From: an uncultured Alphaproteobacteria bacterium
GTDB taxonomy: Bacteria; Pseudomonadota; Alphaproteobacteria; Rhodobacterales; Rhodobacteraceae
Direction: 5' to 3'
Assembly (NCBI GenBank): GCA_902556405.1
Contig: CACDWF010000004.1
Location: forward strand, 83,519 to 144,198
DNA: 60,680 bases
Part shown: piece by piece, positions 24,458 through 33,836 of the stretch
How the letters are laid out: every line of letters begins with the position of its first letter
Position numbering within the stretch: position 1 is the first letter of the stretch
The notes under the pieces: generated by a model
The model's input: the letters and a program-made list of their open reading frames with translations, nothing else
The model's database searches: none
Told to the model about the DNA's origin: nothing
Translations under genes and position numbers: made by a program

Positions 24458-26110
24458 TTGATAAAAAAATTGTTTGTAAAAAATATTTTTTTGCTTGAAA
24501 ATCTGGAATTAGAATTCACGGCAGGTCTTAATGTTTTGACTGGTGAAACGGGAGCTGGCAAATCTATTCTTTTGGATTGTTTGGGTTATCTCCTTGGAAA
24601 AAAAAATACAAAGATCGAAACTGGCAAGCAAGCCGATACAGCAACTCTAATCGGAGAATTCCAATCAGAGAAAAATGACGTAATAAATGTATTTTTGTCT
24701 AAAAAAGGGTTTTCAGTAGACGGCGATCTAATATTGAGGCAAAGCATAGGAGCAAATGGTAGACGAAGAGCTTTTATCAATGACCTTCCTTGCTCTTTAG
24801 AAATGATCCGTGAGCTGGGTAACCTAATACTAGACTTGAATGCACAGTTTGAAGAGCTGGGACTTTTGAATGTCAAAACACATAGAAGTCTACTGGATGG
24901 CTTTGGTGATTTACATGAAAAAGTAAATAATGTAGGCAAATATTGGACTAAAATTAGCGAATTAAAAAGCCTACTTGATACCGCGTATAAGAGAAAAGAT
25001 GCCGTGGAGAACACAGGCTTTATTAGCAAATCAATTCAAGAAATTAATGAGTTGGAACTCGATCAGGTTGAACTCGCAAGTATTGAGTCACGTAGAGATG
25101 AGCTAAAAAAAGCCAGCCGAATTAACTCTACAATAGTTGATACTTTTCAAAGTTTGAATAGGAATTTGGTGGAAGAGAGCATTTTGAATGCAATAAAATC
25201 TCTAGAGAGATTAGAAAACAAAAAGGAAATTGATGACAATCTGCCAACTGAAATCTTTTATACTGCTCTGGAAAAGTTTTCGGAAGCTTGTGCGGTCTTG
25301 GAGCAACTTAGAGAAAAAAGCTTTAATAGTGAAAACCAACTTATTCAAATAGAGGATCGTTACCATTCAATTAAGAGAATATGTAGGGCGCACAACGTTG
25401 AGCTGGATCAGATATTCAATCTACAAGCTTCATTGGAGGAGGAGTTGAAAAGTATTAAGGGAGTTGATGAAAAAATAAAAAAGTTAGAAACAGAAATTTC
25501 AATTGTAGATGAAGCTTTTAAGAAGGAAACAGTTCATCTATCAAAGGAACGGCATAAATTTGCAAGTAAACTAGACCAAAAGATAGAAAAAGAATTAAAG
25601 TCATTAAAATTAGAGTTAGCTAAGTTCAAAACTGAGATTTCAATGATATCCGAAACCCGATTTGGATGTGATCATGTTTGCTTTACTACTGAGATTAATC
25701 CAGGCTCTGGTTTTAAGCCCCTAAATAAAATTGCATCTGGAGGAGAGTTATCAAGATTTCTTCTTGCTGTGAAGCTATGCTTTTTAGGTGATAGTGATAA
25801 AAAAACACAGATCTTTGATGAGATTGATAGAGGAGTTGGTGGAGCTACGGCATCTGCAATTGGAAAAAGGTTGCTAGAGCTCTCTAAACACGAACAAGTA
25901 ATAGTGGTAACCCATTCACCTCAAGTTGCCGCTTATTCTGATAATCATCTTAAGGTTGAAAAAATTAATTTCAATAAGTCAACGGTAACAAAAGTCGACA
26001 ACCTCAATGAAGAAAAGACCGTTACAGAGATAGCAAGGATGCTATCAGGAGAATTAATAACATCTGAAGCCTTAGCAGCTGCCGCCACACTTAGAAAAGC
26101 AAGTAAATAA
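24458..26110 (+). CDS. recN: DNA repair protein RecN
   Basis: RecN is an SMC-like ATPase for recombinational repair of double-strand breaks. Walker A (GETGAGKS) lies at the N-terminus; a long coiled-coil middle (about residues 150-390) separates it from the signature (IASGGELSRFLLA) and Walker B (IFDEIDRGVGG), followed by VTHSPQVAAYSD. The TTG at 24458, one base after the bamD stop and ten bases from AGGA, gives the family N-terminus (MIKKLFVKNIFLLENLELEF). This ends the dcw-linked plus-strand run. Only one base separates its stop from the convergent gene. Confidence 0.95.
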   Translation: MIKKLFVKNIFLLENLELEFTAGLNVLTGETGAGKSILLDCLGYLLGKKNTKIETGKQADTATLIGEFQSEKNDVINVFLSKKGFSVDGDLILRQSIGANGRRRAFINDLPCSLEMIRELGNLILDLNAQFEELGLLNVKTHRSLLDGFGDLHEKVNNVGKYWTKISELKSLLDTAYKRKDAVENTGFISKSIQEINELELDQVELASIESRRDELKKASRINSTIVDTFQSLNRNLVEESILNAIKSLERLENKKEIDDNLPTEIFYTALEKFSEACAVLEQLREKSFNSENQLIQIEDRYHSIKRICRAHNVELDQIFNLQASLEEELKSIKGVDEKIKKLETEISIVDEAFKKETVHLSKERHKFASKLDQKIEKELKSLKLELAKFKTEISMISETRFGCDHVCFTTEINPGSGFKPLNKIASGGELSRFLLAVKLCFLGDSDKKTQIFDEIDRGVGGATASAIGKRLLELSKHEQVIVVTHSPQVAAYSDNHLKVEKINFNKSTVTKVDNLNEEKTVTEIARMLSGELITSEALAAAATLRKASK

Positions 26111-26111
26111 A

Positions 26112-27485
26112 CTAATTAATTTTAACTACCTTGCCAGGATTTAATATCCCATTTGGATCAAATGTTCTTTTTATCGAGGACATGACTTGATAAGCTTCCC
26201 CATGCTCTTTCTCCATGAACTCAATTTTACCTATTCCTACTCCATGCTCGCCGGTACACGTACCCTCCAATTCTAAGGCACGTTCTACTATTCGCCTCGT
26301 CAAGTCTTTTGCTATCTTTATATCTTCATCATTATCGGGTCTAACCATAATTCCAGAGTGAAAGTTTCCATCACCCACGTGGCCCATTATGCTGGGCACC
26401 ATTCCTTTTGATTTCATCTCAATTGCCGTCTGATCTATCATTTCTGCTAGGTTTGAAATTGGCACACAAATATCGGTCACTAAAAATGTGTGGTTTGGAT
26501 TCTTTGCTTTGATTGCGTAATAATAGTTGTGTCTTGCTTTCCAAAGTTTGTTTCTATCTTCAGTTGCGGTACTCCAATGAAAATCGCTGCCACCATTCCC
26601 AGCGGCAATTTCCTGTACGCTTTCAGATTGTTCCTTTACGGAAGTCGCGCTTCCATGAAATTCAAAAAACAAGTGTTCTTTTATTGGCAAGTCAAGTTTT
26701 GAGTAATCATTCACAGCTTCAATCGAGGTAGAGTCCATAAGTTCGGACCTTGCAATTGGTATCCCGAGTTGAATTGTTTCAATTATTGTCCTTACAGCAC
26801 TAGATGTATCTGGAAATGAGCAAATTGCAGACGCTATCTCTTCAGGAATACCCTGCAGGCGTAATGTTAATTCCGTTATTACACCTAGTGTTCCTTCTGA
26901 TCCGACTATCAACTTTGTGAGATCATAACCAGCTGAAGACTTTCTAGCTCTTGATCCCGTTTTTATAATTCGGCCATCCGACATTACTACTTTGAGACCG
27001 ATCACATTTTCCTTCATTGTGCCATATCTTACCGCTGTTGTACCTGAAGCACGTGTAGCTGCCATGCCCCCAAGAGAGGCATTTGCTCCGGGGTCTACAG
27101 GAAAAAATAAGCCAAATTCCTTTAAGCTGATATTAAGCTCTTCTCTCGTTATGCCTGGTTGTACAGTAACATCCATGTCATCTGGGTTAACGTTCAAGAT
27201 ACTTTTCATGTTTTCAAAAGATAAAGTTATTCCACCATTTACAGGAATTGAATTCCCCTCAAGGCTAGTTCCTGTTCCCCAAGGTATTATAGGGCACTTA
27301 TTATTGTTACAGATTTGTAAGATCTCGGAAACTTCTAGCTCATCTATTGGATAAGCTACTGCATCAGGAAGCACTTCCTTATAATAGGTTTCGTTTTGCC
27401 CATACTGCTTTCTTTCTGAGGCTGAAACGGATAGGCGATCACCCATTGTTTTTTTTAACTGGCTAATAGCTTTTTCAATTGACAT
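26112..27485 (-). CDS. FAD-linked oxidoreductase, D-lactate dehydrogenase (cytochrome)-like
   Basis: This is a GlcD/DLD-family flavoprotein. The N-terminal FAD-binding type 4 domain includes PWGTGTSLEGNSIPVNGGI, VQPGITREELN, DPGANASLGGMAATRASGT and VGSEGTLGVITELTLRL. The C-terminal FAD-oxidase domain ends with GTCTGEHGVGIGKIEFM and FDPNGILNPGKV. Such enzymes oxidise D-lactate or related 2-hydroxy acids and pass electrons to cytochrome c or quinone. The exact substrate cannot be read from sequence. ATG at 27485 is preferred to a GTG four codons upstream. It converges with recN and diverges from a thioesterase gene (58-bp gap). Confidence 0.88.
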   Translation of the reverse strand: MSIEKAISQLKKTMGDRLSVSASERKQYGQNETYYKEVLPDAVAYPIDELEVSEILQICNNNKCPIIPWGTGTSLEGNSIPVNGGITLSFENMKSILNVNPDDMDVTVQPGITREELNISLKEFGLFFPVDPGANASLGGMAATRASGTTAVRYGTMKENVIGLKVVMSDGRIIKTGSRARKSSAGYDLTKLIVGSEGTLGVITELTLRLQGIPEEIASAICSFPDTSSAVRTIIETIQLGIPIARSELMDSTSIEAVNDYSKLDLPIKEHLFFEFHGSATSVKEQSESVQEIAAGNGGSDFHWSTATEDRNKLWKARHNYYYAIKAKNPNHTFLVTDICVPISNLAEMIDQTAIEMKSKGMVPSIMGHVGDGNFHSGIMVRPDNDEDIKIAKDLTRRIVERALELEGTCTGEHGVGIGKIEFMEKEHGEAYQVMSSIKRTFDPNGILNPGKVVKIN

Positions 27486-27543
27486 CTTTAGTCTCACAAA
27501 TCAAAACTTACTGTAACAGTTAAAATAAGAAAATAAAATATAA

Positions 27544-28050
27544 ATGACGCACCAAAATAAAACCGATGAAACTTTTAGTTCACCATACAAGACAAGAAAT
27601 CAAAAAGTTCTTTCTGAGTGGATTGATTACAATGGGCATATGAATGTAGCATACTATACTTTAGCTTTTGATAAGGCTTTAGATTTTTTCTTTGAAGATG
27701 TTCTTGGGATTGGACCTACCTTTGTTGAAAAAAATAAGGAAGGACCTTTTGCGCTTAAAGCTAGCTACAATTATTTTAGTGAGTTACTGGAAGACGAGAG
27801 CTTCTTTGTGGATATAAGTATTCTAGATTTTGACTCCAAAAGAGTTCATGTATTTGGTGAAATGAGAAAGGATAAGTCGTTAGAATTATCGGCTGTTTTT
27901 GAGACAGTACTTATGAATATGGACCTAAGCGCACGCACAGTTAAACAATATCCGGATAGAGTATTAGAACTATTCAGCATCTTTAAGTCATCATTGGTGT
28001 TAGACAATATACCCATAGAAATAGGAAAGAAAATCACGTTAAAGAAATAA
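27544..28050 (+). CDS. Hotdog-fold acyl-CoA thioesterase
   Basis: This is a 4HBT/YbgC-type thioesterase. The signature WIDYNGHMNVAYYTLAFDKA contains the catalytic-type residues near the N-terminus of the long helix, followed by beta strands of the hotdog fold. Proteins with this exact motif include FadM/YbgC homologues and the thioesterase partners of carnitine dehydrogenase. No carnitine genes are adjacent here, so the acyl-CoA substrate is unknown. The length is 168 aa. It ends 1 bp before the convergent aminopeptidase gene. Confidence 0.8.
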   Translation: MTHQNKTDETFSSPYKTRNQKVLSEWIDYNGHMNVAYYTLAFDKALDFFFEDVLGIGPTFVEKNKEGPFALKASYNYFSELLEDESFFVDISILDFDSKRVHVFGEMRKDKSLELSAVFETVLMNMDLSARTVKQYPDRVLELFSIFKSSLVLDNIPIEIGKKITLKK

Positions 28051-28051
28051 A

Positions 28052-29845
28052 CTACAAAATCTTACAGGTATCCCTTAGCCAAGTTTTTTCAGTTTGACCT
28101 AAAAAAGGGCTTAATTTTTGATAGACATTTCGATGGTATGAGTTGAGCCATATTAACTCGTCTCGGCTGAGTAACTTTTTTTCAATGAGATTTTTTTCGA
28201 ACGGAGCTAATGTTAGCGTTTCAAACTCATAAAATTCTTTCTTTTGCCTAAAGTGCTTACGCATTCTTTTTATATATACTAGGTTTTCTAACCTTATGCC
28301 TAACTTGCCTTCTAGATAGAACCCGGGTTCAATGCTTAAAATCATTCCTGGCTTTAGTGGAACCGTATTAACTCGTGTTATTCCTTGAGGCCCTTGATGC
28401 ACATTTGAAAAAACCCCTACACCATGGCCGGTTCCATGATCGTAATCTAAACAGTGCTCCCACAAAAAGTGTCTTGCCAGGGGATCCAGTTCCTTTCCTG
28501 TCAATCCTGCCGGCCACCTGAGTTTACTTAAGCATATGAGGCCTTGTAATACTTTTGTGTAAAGAAACCTCTGTTCTGTTAAAGCTCGTCCTTTAATAAA
28601 AGTTCTAGTGACATCTGTTGTGCCTTCAAGGTATTGCCCACCGCTATCAACCAATATTAGTTCTGAATTTTTTATCTTCTTATTACTTTTAGGTGACACC
28701 CTATAATGAGTAATAGCTGCGTTAGACCCTGATGCACTTATGGTATCAAACGAGTTGTAGAAAAATGAGGCTTCAAATTTTCTGAGTTTTTCCAGTTTCT
28801 TTACGAGAGTAATTTCATCAAGTCCTTCAATTTTTTTACTTTTTAACCATCTAATAAACCTTAATAAAGCAACCCCATCTTTTTCATGACTCTTTATAGA
28901 ACCCTTTAATTCAATAGGGTTTTTCATAGCCTTGAGTAATGATATCGGGTTTGATATTTCTTCCGATTTTATTCGCTGTCCTATGATTTTCTTTTTAAGA
29001 ATAAAAGGAGTACTAGTAGGTTCAAATAAAACTTTCTTTAATTTTTTTATATCCGTGAAAAAATCATTAAAATGCTTTAACTTCACATTCTTTCTAAGCT
29101 TGGTAATATTATCTTTGTAGGTATCTTTCTTTGAGTAAATGCATAAATGATCATGATATACTATGGCATAGCAGTTCATTAAAGGAGAGTTTGGAACATC
29201 TTGGCCTCGTATATTTGCTAACCAGCAAATTGAGTCAGAACACGTTAATATGAAACCCTGCTCTTTATGCAAGATGAGTTTTTCTTTTATTTGCTTGATT
29301 TTTTGACTTGTTGTTTCTCCAGATAGTTTGTACGGTCTTAAAAAAGGCTCCGCTAAGCTTTCACGTGGCCTTTCAAACCAAACTTTATCTATCAAGTTTT
29401 GAACTCCTTTAAGATTAATGGATTTTTGTAAAAGCTCTTTTTGTGTTTCTATCTCCTTAATGGAGTGCAGCCAAGGGTCAAAGCCTACTGTAATTTTTTT
29501 TTTTATATTTTTTTTTAACCAAGAAAATGGTGGACTCTTGGTGATATTTTCGATTTTAAAGAAAGCTTTGTTTACTTCTTTTTGTATCTGAATGTTATAT
29601 CTACCATCCGTGAATACAATAGCTGAGCTTTTAAATATTATAGCGAATCCCGCAGATCCAGTAAATCCCGTAATCCATTCTAAGCGATTGTGAAAAGGTG
29701 CAGTAATTTCATTGAAATACATATCATTATGAGGAACCAGAAAAGCATCTATTTTGTAATCGTTTAGTTTTTTTCTCATAAGAGTAAGTTTTGCTTTTAT
29801 TGATAACTCTTTTTTATAACCTTTATGCTTATTATGAGTTAACAC
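28052..29845 (-). CDS. pepP: Xaa-Pro aminopeptidase (M24B, aminopeptidase P family)
   Basis: This cytoplasmic metalloaminopeptidase removes N-terminal residues that precede proline. It has the three-domain form of about 600 aa: two creatinase-N-like domains (residues about 20-310), then the pita-bread catalytic domain. The five metal ligands are visible: two Asp in LVDSGGQYLEGTTDVTRTF, His in DHGTGHGVGVF, Glu in LSIEPGFY and Glu in GIRLENLVYI. It starts with GTG immediately after the cobT stop (TGAGTG), with AGGAAG as ribosome site, so it is part of the cobS-cobT transcription unit. It is unusually lysine-rich, in line with the AT-rich genome. Confidence 0.9.
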   Translation of the reverse strand: MLTHNKHKGYKKELSIKAKLTLMRKKLNDYKIDAFLVPHNDMYFNEITAPFHNRLEWITGFTGSAGFAIIFKSSAIVFTDGRYNIQIQKEVNKAFFKIENITKSPPFSWLKKNIKKKITVGFDPWLHSIKEIETQKELLQKSINLKGVQNLIDKVWFERPRESLAEPFLRPYKLSGETTSQKIKQIKEKLILHKEQGFILTCSDSICWLANIRGQDVPNSPLMNCYAIVYHDHLCIYSKKDTYKDNITKLRKNVKLKHFNDFFTDIKKLKKVLFEPTSTPFILKKKIIGQRIKSEEISNPISLLKAMKNPIELKGSIKSHEKDGVALLRFIRWLKSKKIEGLDEITLVKKLEKLRKFEASFFYNSFDTISASGSNAAITHYRVSPKSNKKIKNSELILVDSGGQYLEGTTDVTRTFIKGRALTEQRFLYTKVLQGLICLSKLRWPAGLTGKELDPLARHFLWEHCLDYDHGTGHGVGVFSNVHQGPQGITRVNTVPLKPGMILSIEPGFYLEGKLGIRLENLVYIKRMRKHFRQKKEFYEFETLTLAPFEKNLIEKKLLSRDELIWLNSYHRNVYQKLSPFLGQTEKTWLRDTCKIL

Positions 29846-31681
29846 TCAAGAACTTCCTAAGTTAGTTTTTTGTTCTTCAAACAGATCAGCTAATTGTTCT
29901 GTCATTGCACCAGCAAGCTGTTCAGCATCAGTAATTGTCACAGCCGTTTTATAGTATCTGGTTACATCATGTCCAATTCCAATAGCGAGTAACTGTACTC
30001 GATTGGCTGTCTCTATTTTATTTATAGTATGCCTGAGGTGTTTCTCTAAATAGTTGGCGGGATTAACAGACAATGTAGAGTCGTCGACAGGGGCTCCATC
30101 AGATATAACTAGCAAGATTTTCCGGTTCTCTTCTCTCTTTATAAGCCTCCTATGAGCCCACTCCAATGCCTCTCCATCAATATTTTCTTTCAACAGGCCT
30201 TCTTTCATCATCAAACCAAGGTTTAACTTTGCTCTTCGCCAGGGCTCATCAGCATTTTTATATATAATATGTCTAAGGTCATTAAGCCGACCTGGGTTCT
30301 TTGGTCGTCCTTGTGCCAGCCATTTTTCACGTGATTGCCCCCCCTTCCACGCCTTGGTAGTAAATCCTAGTATTTCACATTTAACATTACACCTTTCGAG
30401 GGTCTTCGCTAGTATCTCTGTAGATATTGCGGCAATAGATATTGGCCTGCCTCGCATAGAACCAGAATTGTCTATCAATAAACAAACGACAGTATCTTTG
30501 AAGTTAGTACTGCTCTCCTGTTTGAAACTTAAGGGAGTGGTTGGATTTAGAACAACCCGTGATAGTTTTGCTGCGTCCAACAATCCCTCTTCCAAGTCAA
30601 ATTTCCAAGTTCTGTTTTGCTTAGCCTGTAGCCTTCTTTGAAGCTTGTTAGCCAGACGAGACACAGCACCCTTAAGACTATCTAGCTGCTGATCTAAGTA
30701 TTCCCTCAGCTTTTCCAATTCAGCTATATCTGCAAGTTTATACGCATTTATTTCTTGATCATTATTTGCATCAAATACTTGGTAATGTGCTTCTTTAGTT
30801 TGGCTACCCTGAATATTTTGGATAATTTGATTTTCGCTTTGGTCTTCGCCTTCGATAGCTTCATCAATCTGACTATCTTCGATGTCAGCATCAGCACTTG
30901 TACTTTGTTGTGACTCCCCATCATCAGCTTCACTATTTTCCGCATCATCATTTTCTTCGTTATCTGATCCCTGGCCTGCATCTTCTTGTTCTACCTGCTC
31001 TTGATTATTCTCGTCTATGTCACTTTCTACGTCATCAAGTTCACCAAGCTGCTCTCCATATCCAAGTCTTTCAATTAATTTTCTGCTCAGAAGAGCAAAT
31101 TTTTCTTGATCAAATATGTCCTCAGCTTTGTTGAATTCTGGGCTCCCAGTTAAACTCTCAAAAACGTCTTTTGCATTCAAGAGCTGATATGCTTCAGAAG
31201 GTAAATCCATTTCAGATAATTGACGTTTTATGAAATACCTAGCAAGTTGTGAAATATTTTCTTCCTGACCTGCTATAGAGTTTTTGCTAGAGTATTCTGA
31301 AGCTTCTACTTTTGTTTTTTGCCAAATATTCCTCTTTGAACCAGGATAATATTTTTCTCCAAGTAATTCACATCTTGCTATTTCTAGCTCATGATATATT
31401 TCTTTTGCTTGTTCGCCAGTCGGATCATATTTTGAAAATGTTTCCTCATTTTTAAACCTTGCTTGCAAAGCCAAAGAGTCAGCTGTTCCCCTAACTTTCA
31501 GTATTTCCAATTCAGTTGGTTCTTTACTAATCTGAGGCAGTTTTATCAATTCGCCGTAATCACCACTAGGGTCTGCCGAGAATTTTATTTTAAGGGTTTC
31601 ATTTCCAGAAATAGCCCTAGTTGTCTCTGATATTGATTTCTTGATACCCTCAGTCGCCTCAGATTTTTTTTCCCTGGTCAT
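29846..31681 (-). CDS. cobT: Aerobic cobaltochelatase subunit CobT
   Basis: CobT is the VWA-domain subunit of the ATP-dependent CobNST chelatase that inserts cobalt into hydrogenobyrinic acid a,c-diamide in aerobic B12 synthesis. An N-terminal helical region is followed by a very acidic low-complexity stretch (about residues 211-285) and a C-terminal VWA domain with the MIDAS motif DNSGS at 404-408. The length of 611 aa is normal. cobS lies just upstream (1-bp gap). CobN, the porphyrin-binding subunit, is not in the window. CobS/CobT-like pairs exist outside B12 synthesis, but this length and neighbour order are typical for the chelatase. Confidence 0.93.
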   Translation of the reverse strand: MTREKKSEATEGIKKSISETTRAISGNETLKIKFSADPSGDYGELIKLPQISKEPTELEILKVRGTADSLALQARFKNEETFSKYDPTGEQAKEIYHELEIARCELLGEKYYPGSKRNIWQKTKVEASEYSSKNSIAGQEENISQLARYFIKRQLSEMDLPSEAYQLLNAKDVFESLTGSPEFNKAEDIFDQEKFALLSRKLIERLGYGEQLGELDDVESDIDENNQEQVEQEDAGQGSDNEENDDAENSEADDGESQQSTSADADIEDSQIDEAIEGEDQSENQIIQNIQGSQTKEAHYQVFDANNDQEINAYKLADIAELEKLREYLDQQLDSLKGAVSRLANKLQRRLQAKQNRTWKFDLEEGLLDAAKLSRVVLNPTTPLSFKQESSTNFKDTVVCLLIDNSGSMRGRPISIAAISTEILAKTLERCNVKCEILGFTTKAWKGGQSREKWLAQGRPKNPGRLNDLRHIIYKNADEPWRRAKLNLGLMMKEGLLKENIDGEALEWAHRRLIKREENRKILLVISDGAPVDDSTLSVNPANYLEKHLRHTINKIETANRVQLLAIGIGHDVTRYYKTAVTITDAEQLAGAMTEQLADLFEEQKTNLGSS

Positions 31682-31682
31682 C

Positions 31683-32657
31683 TTATTCTGAGGCAGCCTT
31701 TAACAATATGCTTTCTGGTAGTTCGATATCGAAACAACGTTGAAAGAATTCAGAAACGGTTGACCTTTCCAACTCATCACACTTATTCAAAAAACTCATT
31801 CTAAAAGCAAAAGCTATATCATTGAAAATTAGAGTATTTTGAGCCCAAGCTATGACCGTTCTGGGAGACATTACAGTTGATATATCTCCACCTATGAACG
31901 CTTTACGTGTCAGTTCGGCAACTAAGACCATCTTTTTTATATCTTTTCTTCCAGCATCACTTCCATATTCTGGACAGTTGGCTAGAATTATTTCTTCTTC
32001 AACTTCATTCTTAAGATAATTTAAGGTAACCACTAGGGACCAACGATCCATCTGACCTTGATTTATCTGCTGAGTTCCGTGATAGAGTCCAGTTGTATCC
32101 CCAAGTCCCACTGTGTTGGCGGTGGCAAAGAGTCTAAAAAAGGGATGTGGTTTTATCACTTCGTTTTGATCTAATAGTGTTAATTTACCCTCGGTTTCTA
32201 ATACCCTTTGTATGACAAACATAACGTCTGGTCTTCCAGCATCATACTCATCAAACACTAAAGCAGAAGGATTTCGCAAGGCCCATGGAAGAATCCCTTC
32301 TTGAAATTCAGTTATCTGCTTTCCTTCTCTAAGCTTTATTGCATCTTTCCCAATAAGATCTATCCGGCTGATATGGCTATCGAGATTAACACGAACGCAA
32401 GGCCAATTTAATCTTGCAGCAACTTGCTCAATATGAGTAGACTTGCCTGTCCCATGGTATCCCTGAACCATTACCCTTCTGTTTTTTGCAAATCCTGCCA
32501 ATATTGACAAAGTAGTATCATTATCAAATACATAAGAGTGTTCCACTTCAGGTACCCTTTCTGTCGGCCTTTCAAATGCATAAACCTCCATTTTTGTGTC
32601 TATTCCAAACACCTCAGCCACGTCAACTGTCTTCGTTGGCATATTTTCTTCTTTCAT
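31683..32657 (-). CDS. cobS: Aerobic cobaltochelatase subunit CobS
   Basis: CobS is the AAA+ ATPase subunit that assembles with CobT and drives cobalt insertion. Walker A is GYHGTGKS at 66-73; Walker B lies in [14 protein letters not shown]; sensor-type residues lie in [12 protein letters not shown]. The protein begins [18 protein letters not shown], and the start ATG at 32657 has an AAGGA ribosome site. A later ATG five codons in is a weaker choice. The length of 324 aa is typical. It follows a J-domain gene by 42 bp. Confidence 0.95.
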   Translation of the reverse strand: MKEENMPTKTVDVAEVFGIDTKMEVYAFERPTERVPEVEHSYVFDNDTTLSILAGFAKNRRVMVQGYHGTGKSTHIEQVAARLNWPCVRVNLDSHISRIDLIGKDAIKLREGKQITEFQEGILPWALRNPSALVFDEYDAGRPDVMFVIQRVLETEGKLTLLDQNEVIKPHPFFRLFATANTVGLGDTTGLYHGTQQINQGQMDRWSLVVTLNYLKNEVEEEIILANCPEYGSDAGRKDIKKMVLVAELTRKAFIGGDISTVMSPRTVIAWAQNTLIFNDIAFAFRMSFLNKCDELERSTVSEFFQRCFDIELPESILLKAASE

Positions 32658-32699
32658 TACGAATCCTTATTTCATATCTACTTTAGTTTAGATAATCGC

Positions 32700-33344
32700 T
32701 TAAATGTCAAAGCGTTTACTATTTCTTATTTGATCCCATGCCCAGACCACCTCTGTCATTCTTTCTTCATCATCTCTTTTCCCATCATTTGTATCAGGAT
32801 GCAAATCTTTAATGAGAACTTTATAAAGTTTCCTTATCTCGTCTTTGGTCATGATTTCAGTCGCGCCTAGTATTGATAACGCTTTCTGCTCTGAATGATT
32901 AAGCCTTTTTTTTGTAACCGTAGAGCCATGCTCTCTTTTTGCTGAGCCATCAATAAAGCCATATGGGTCTTCTATTCCAAACCTTAATCTAGAATTTCCA
33001 TCGGAGTGAGTTCTATTTGCTGTTGACTTTGAGCCGAATGGTTTGGTTTTTCTTCCCCAGGTTTTTGACAGATTAAGCTCACTTTCAAACTCCTCCTCCG
33101 AATGGTTTTTAAAGTAATTCCACTTTGTGTTGTATTCCTTTACATGCTTGAGACAAAACCAATGAAAATTCTCTAAATCTTTTGGCGATTTAGGAGCTCT
33201 GTACTTCGCTTCTTCAGAGCAGCCATCCACCTCACACGTCCTCACAGAGGACTCAAATCCTCCCTGCGCAGAACCTTTCTTAGATCGTCTTTTTTTGTCG
33301 GCAGATACGGATATATCGTAATCAAGGAAAGATTTGTTTTGCAT
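32700..33344 (-). CDS. J-domain (DnaJ-like) co-chaperone
   Basis: The C-terminus is a J domain with the HPD motif at 182-184 (KDLHPDTNDG) and the preceding helix DEIRKLYKVLIK. Such proteins stimulate the ATPase of an Hsp70 partner. The N-terminal two thirds carry two Cys pairs or near-pairs (RTCEVDGCSEE, then FCLKH) that could bind a metal, plus a WNYFKNHSEEEFE segment. This architecture, a C-terminal rather than N-terminal J domain, is known in alphaproteobacterial DnaJ-like proteins next to cobS. The client is unknown. The gene is divergent from bolA across 89 bp. Confidence 0.82.
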   Translation of the reverse strand: MQNKSFLDYDISVSADKKRRSKKGSAQGGFESSVRTCEVDGCSEEAKYRAPKSPKDLENFHWFCLKHVKEYNTKWNYFKNHSEEEFESELNLSKTWGRKTKPFGSKSTANRTHSDGNSRLRFGIEDPYGFIDGSAKREHGSTVTKKRLNHSEQKALSILGATEIMTKDEIRKLYKVLIKDLHPDTNDGKRDDEERMTEVVWAWDQIRNSKRFDI

Positions 33345-33433
33345 GTCGGTTTTTTGTTATGATTATAGAACTATATAGAATAGTGTCATTATGAATATAG
33401 CCAAGAAAAAATTTCACCTTTTGGATAAAATGT

Positions 33434-33688
33434 ATGAATTATGTTCAAATAATTGATAACACTCTGCGAGAATACTTTAATCCTACTTTTTTAGAAGTTA
33501 TTGATGAAAGTGAATTCCATCGTGGTCACGTTGGTTTTAAGGAAGGCACTCAAACTCACTTTAAAGTAGTAATTAGCGCAAAAATATTTGAAAAAATGTC
33601 TAGGGTATCTAGGGAGAGAGCTATTCATAAGGCTTTAGGTTCGAGCACAATGCAAGAAATACATGCATTATCAATAAAATTTCAATAA
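33434..33688 (+). CDS. bolA: BolA family protein
   Basis: This small class II KH-fold protein pairs with monothiol glutaredoxins in Fe-S cluster handling; some homologues also affect cell shape and transcription. The family signature is clear: SEFHRGHVGFKEGTQTHFKV near the centre and RVSRERAIHKALG ... IHALSIKF at the end. The His residues of the putative [2Fe-2S] site are in EFHRGH and IHALS. The length of 84 aa is normal. It is monocistronic on the plus strand. Confidence 0.93.
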   Translation: MNYVQIIDNTLREYFNPTFLEVIDESEFHRGHVGFKEGTQTHFKVVISAKIFEKMSRVSRERAIHKALGSSTMQEIHALSIKFQ

Positions 33689-33764
33689 CATTAGAGTGTG
33701 AAGTTTGTTCAAAGCATTTCACTCGTTAGTACGATATGCGTCTATTTCTGCGATAAATATAAGC

Positions 33765-33836
33765 TTAGAAACAACTAGCAGAGAGAAACTGTCCTATTTG
33801 TTCCCAGTATTCTGCACTGAGCACACCTATTGTCAC
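33765..33836 (-). CDS. Candidate 23-residue ORF coupled to gatB (uncertain)
   Basis: A GTG at 33836 overlaps the gatB TGA stop in a GTGA arrangement and opens a 23-codon frame ending TAA at 33765-33767 (predicted VTIGVLSAEYWEQIGQFLS and four more residues). The arrangement resembles translational coupling seen throughout this window, and the predicted peptide is not low-complexity. It is very short, and no homology can be judged here, so it may be chance or a remnant of a longer gene. Confidence 0.22.
   Translation of the reverse strand: MTIGVLSAEYWEQIGQFLSASCF

Noticed and set aside
29354-31134. Possible second gene or fusion in the acidic low-complexity part of cobT
   Set aside because: Acidic linkers of this kind are normal for CobT; the frame is continuous into an intact VWA domain.
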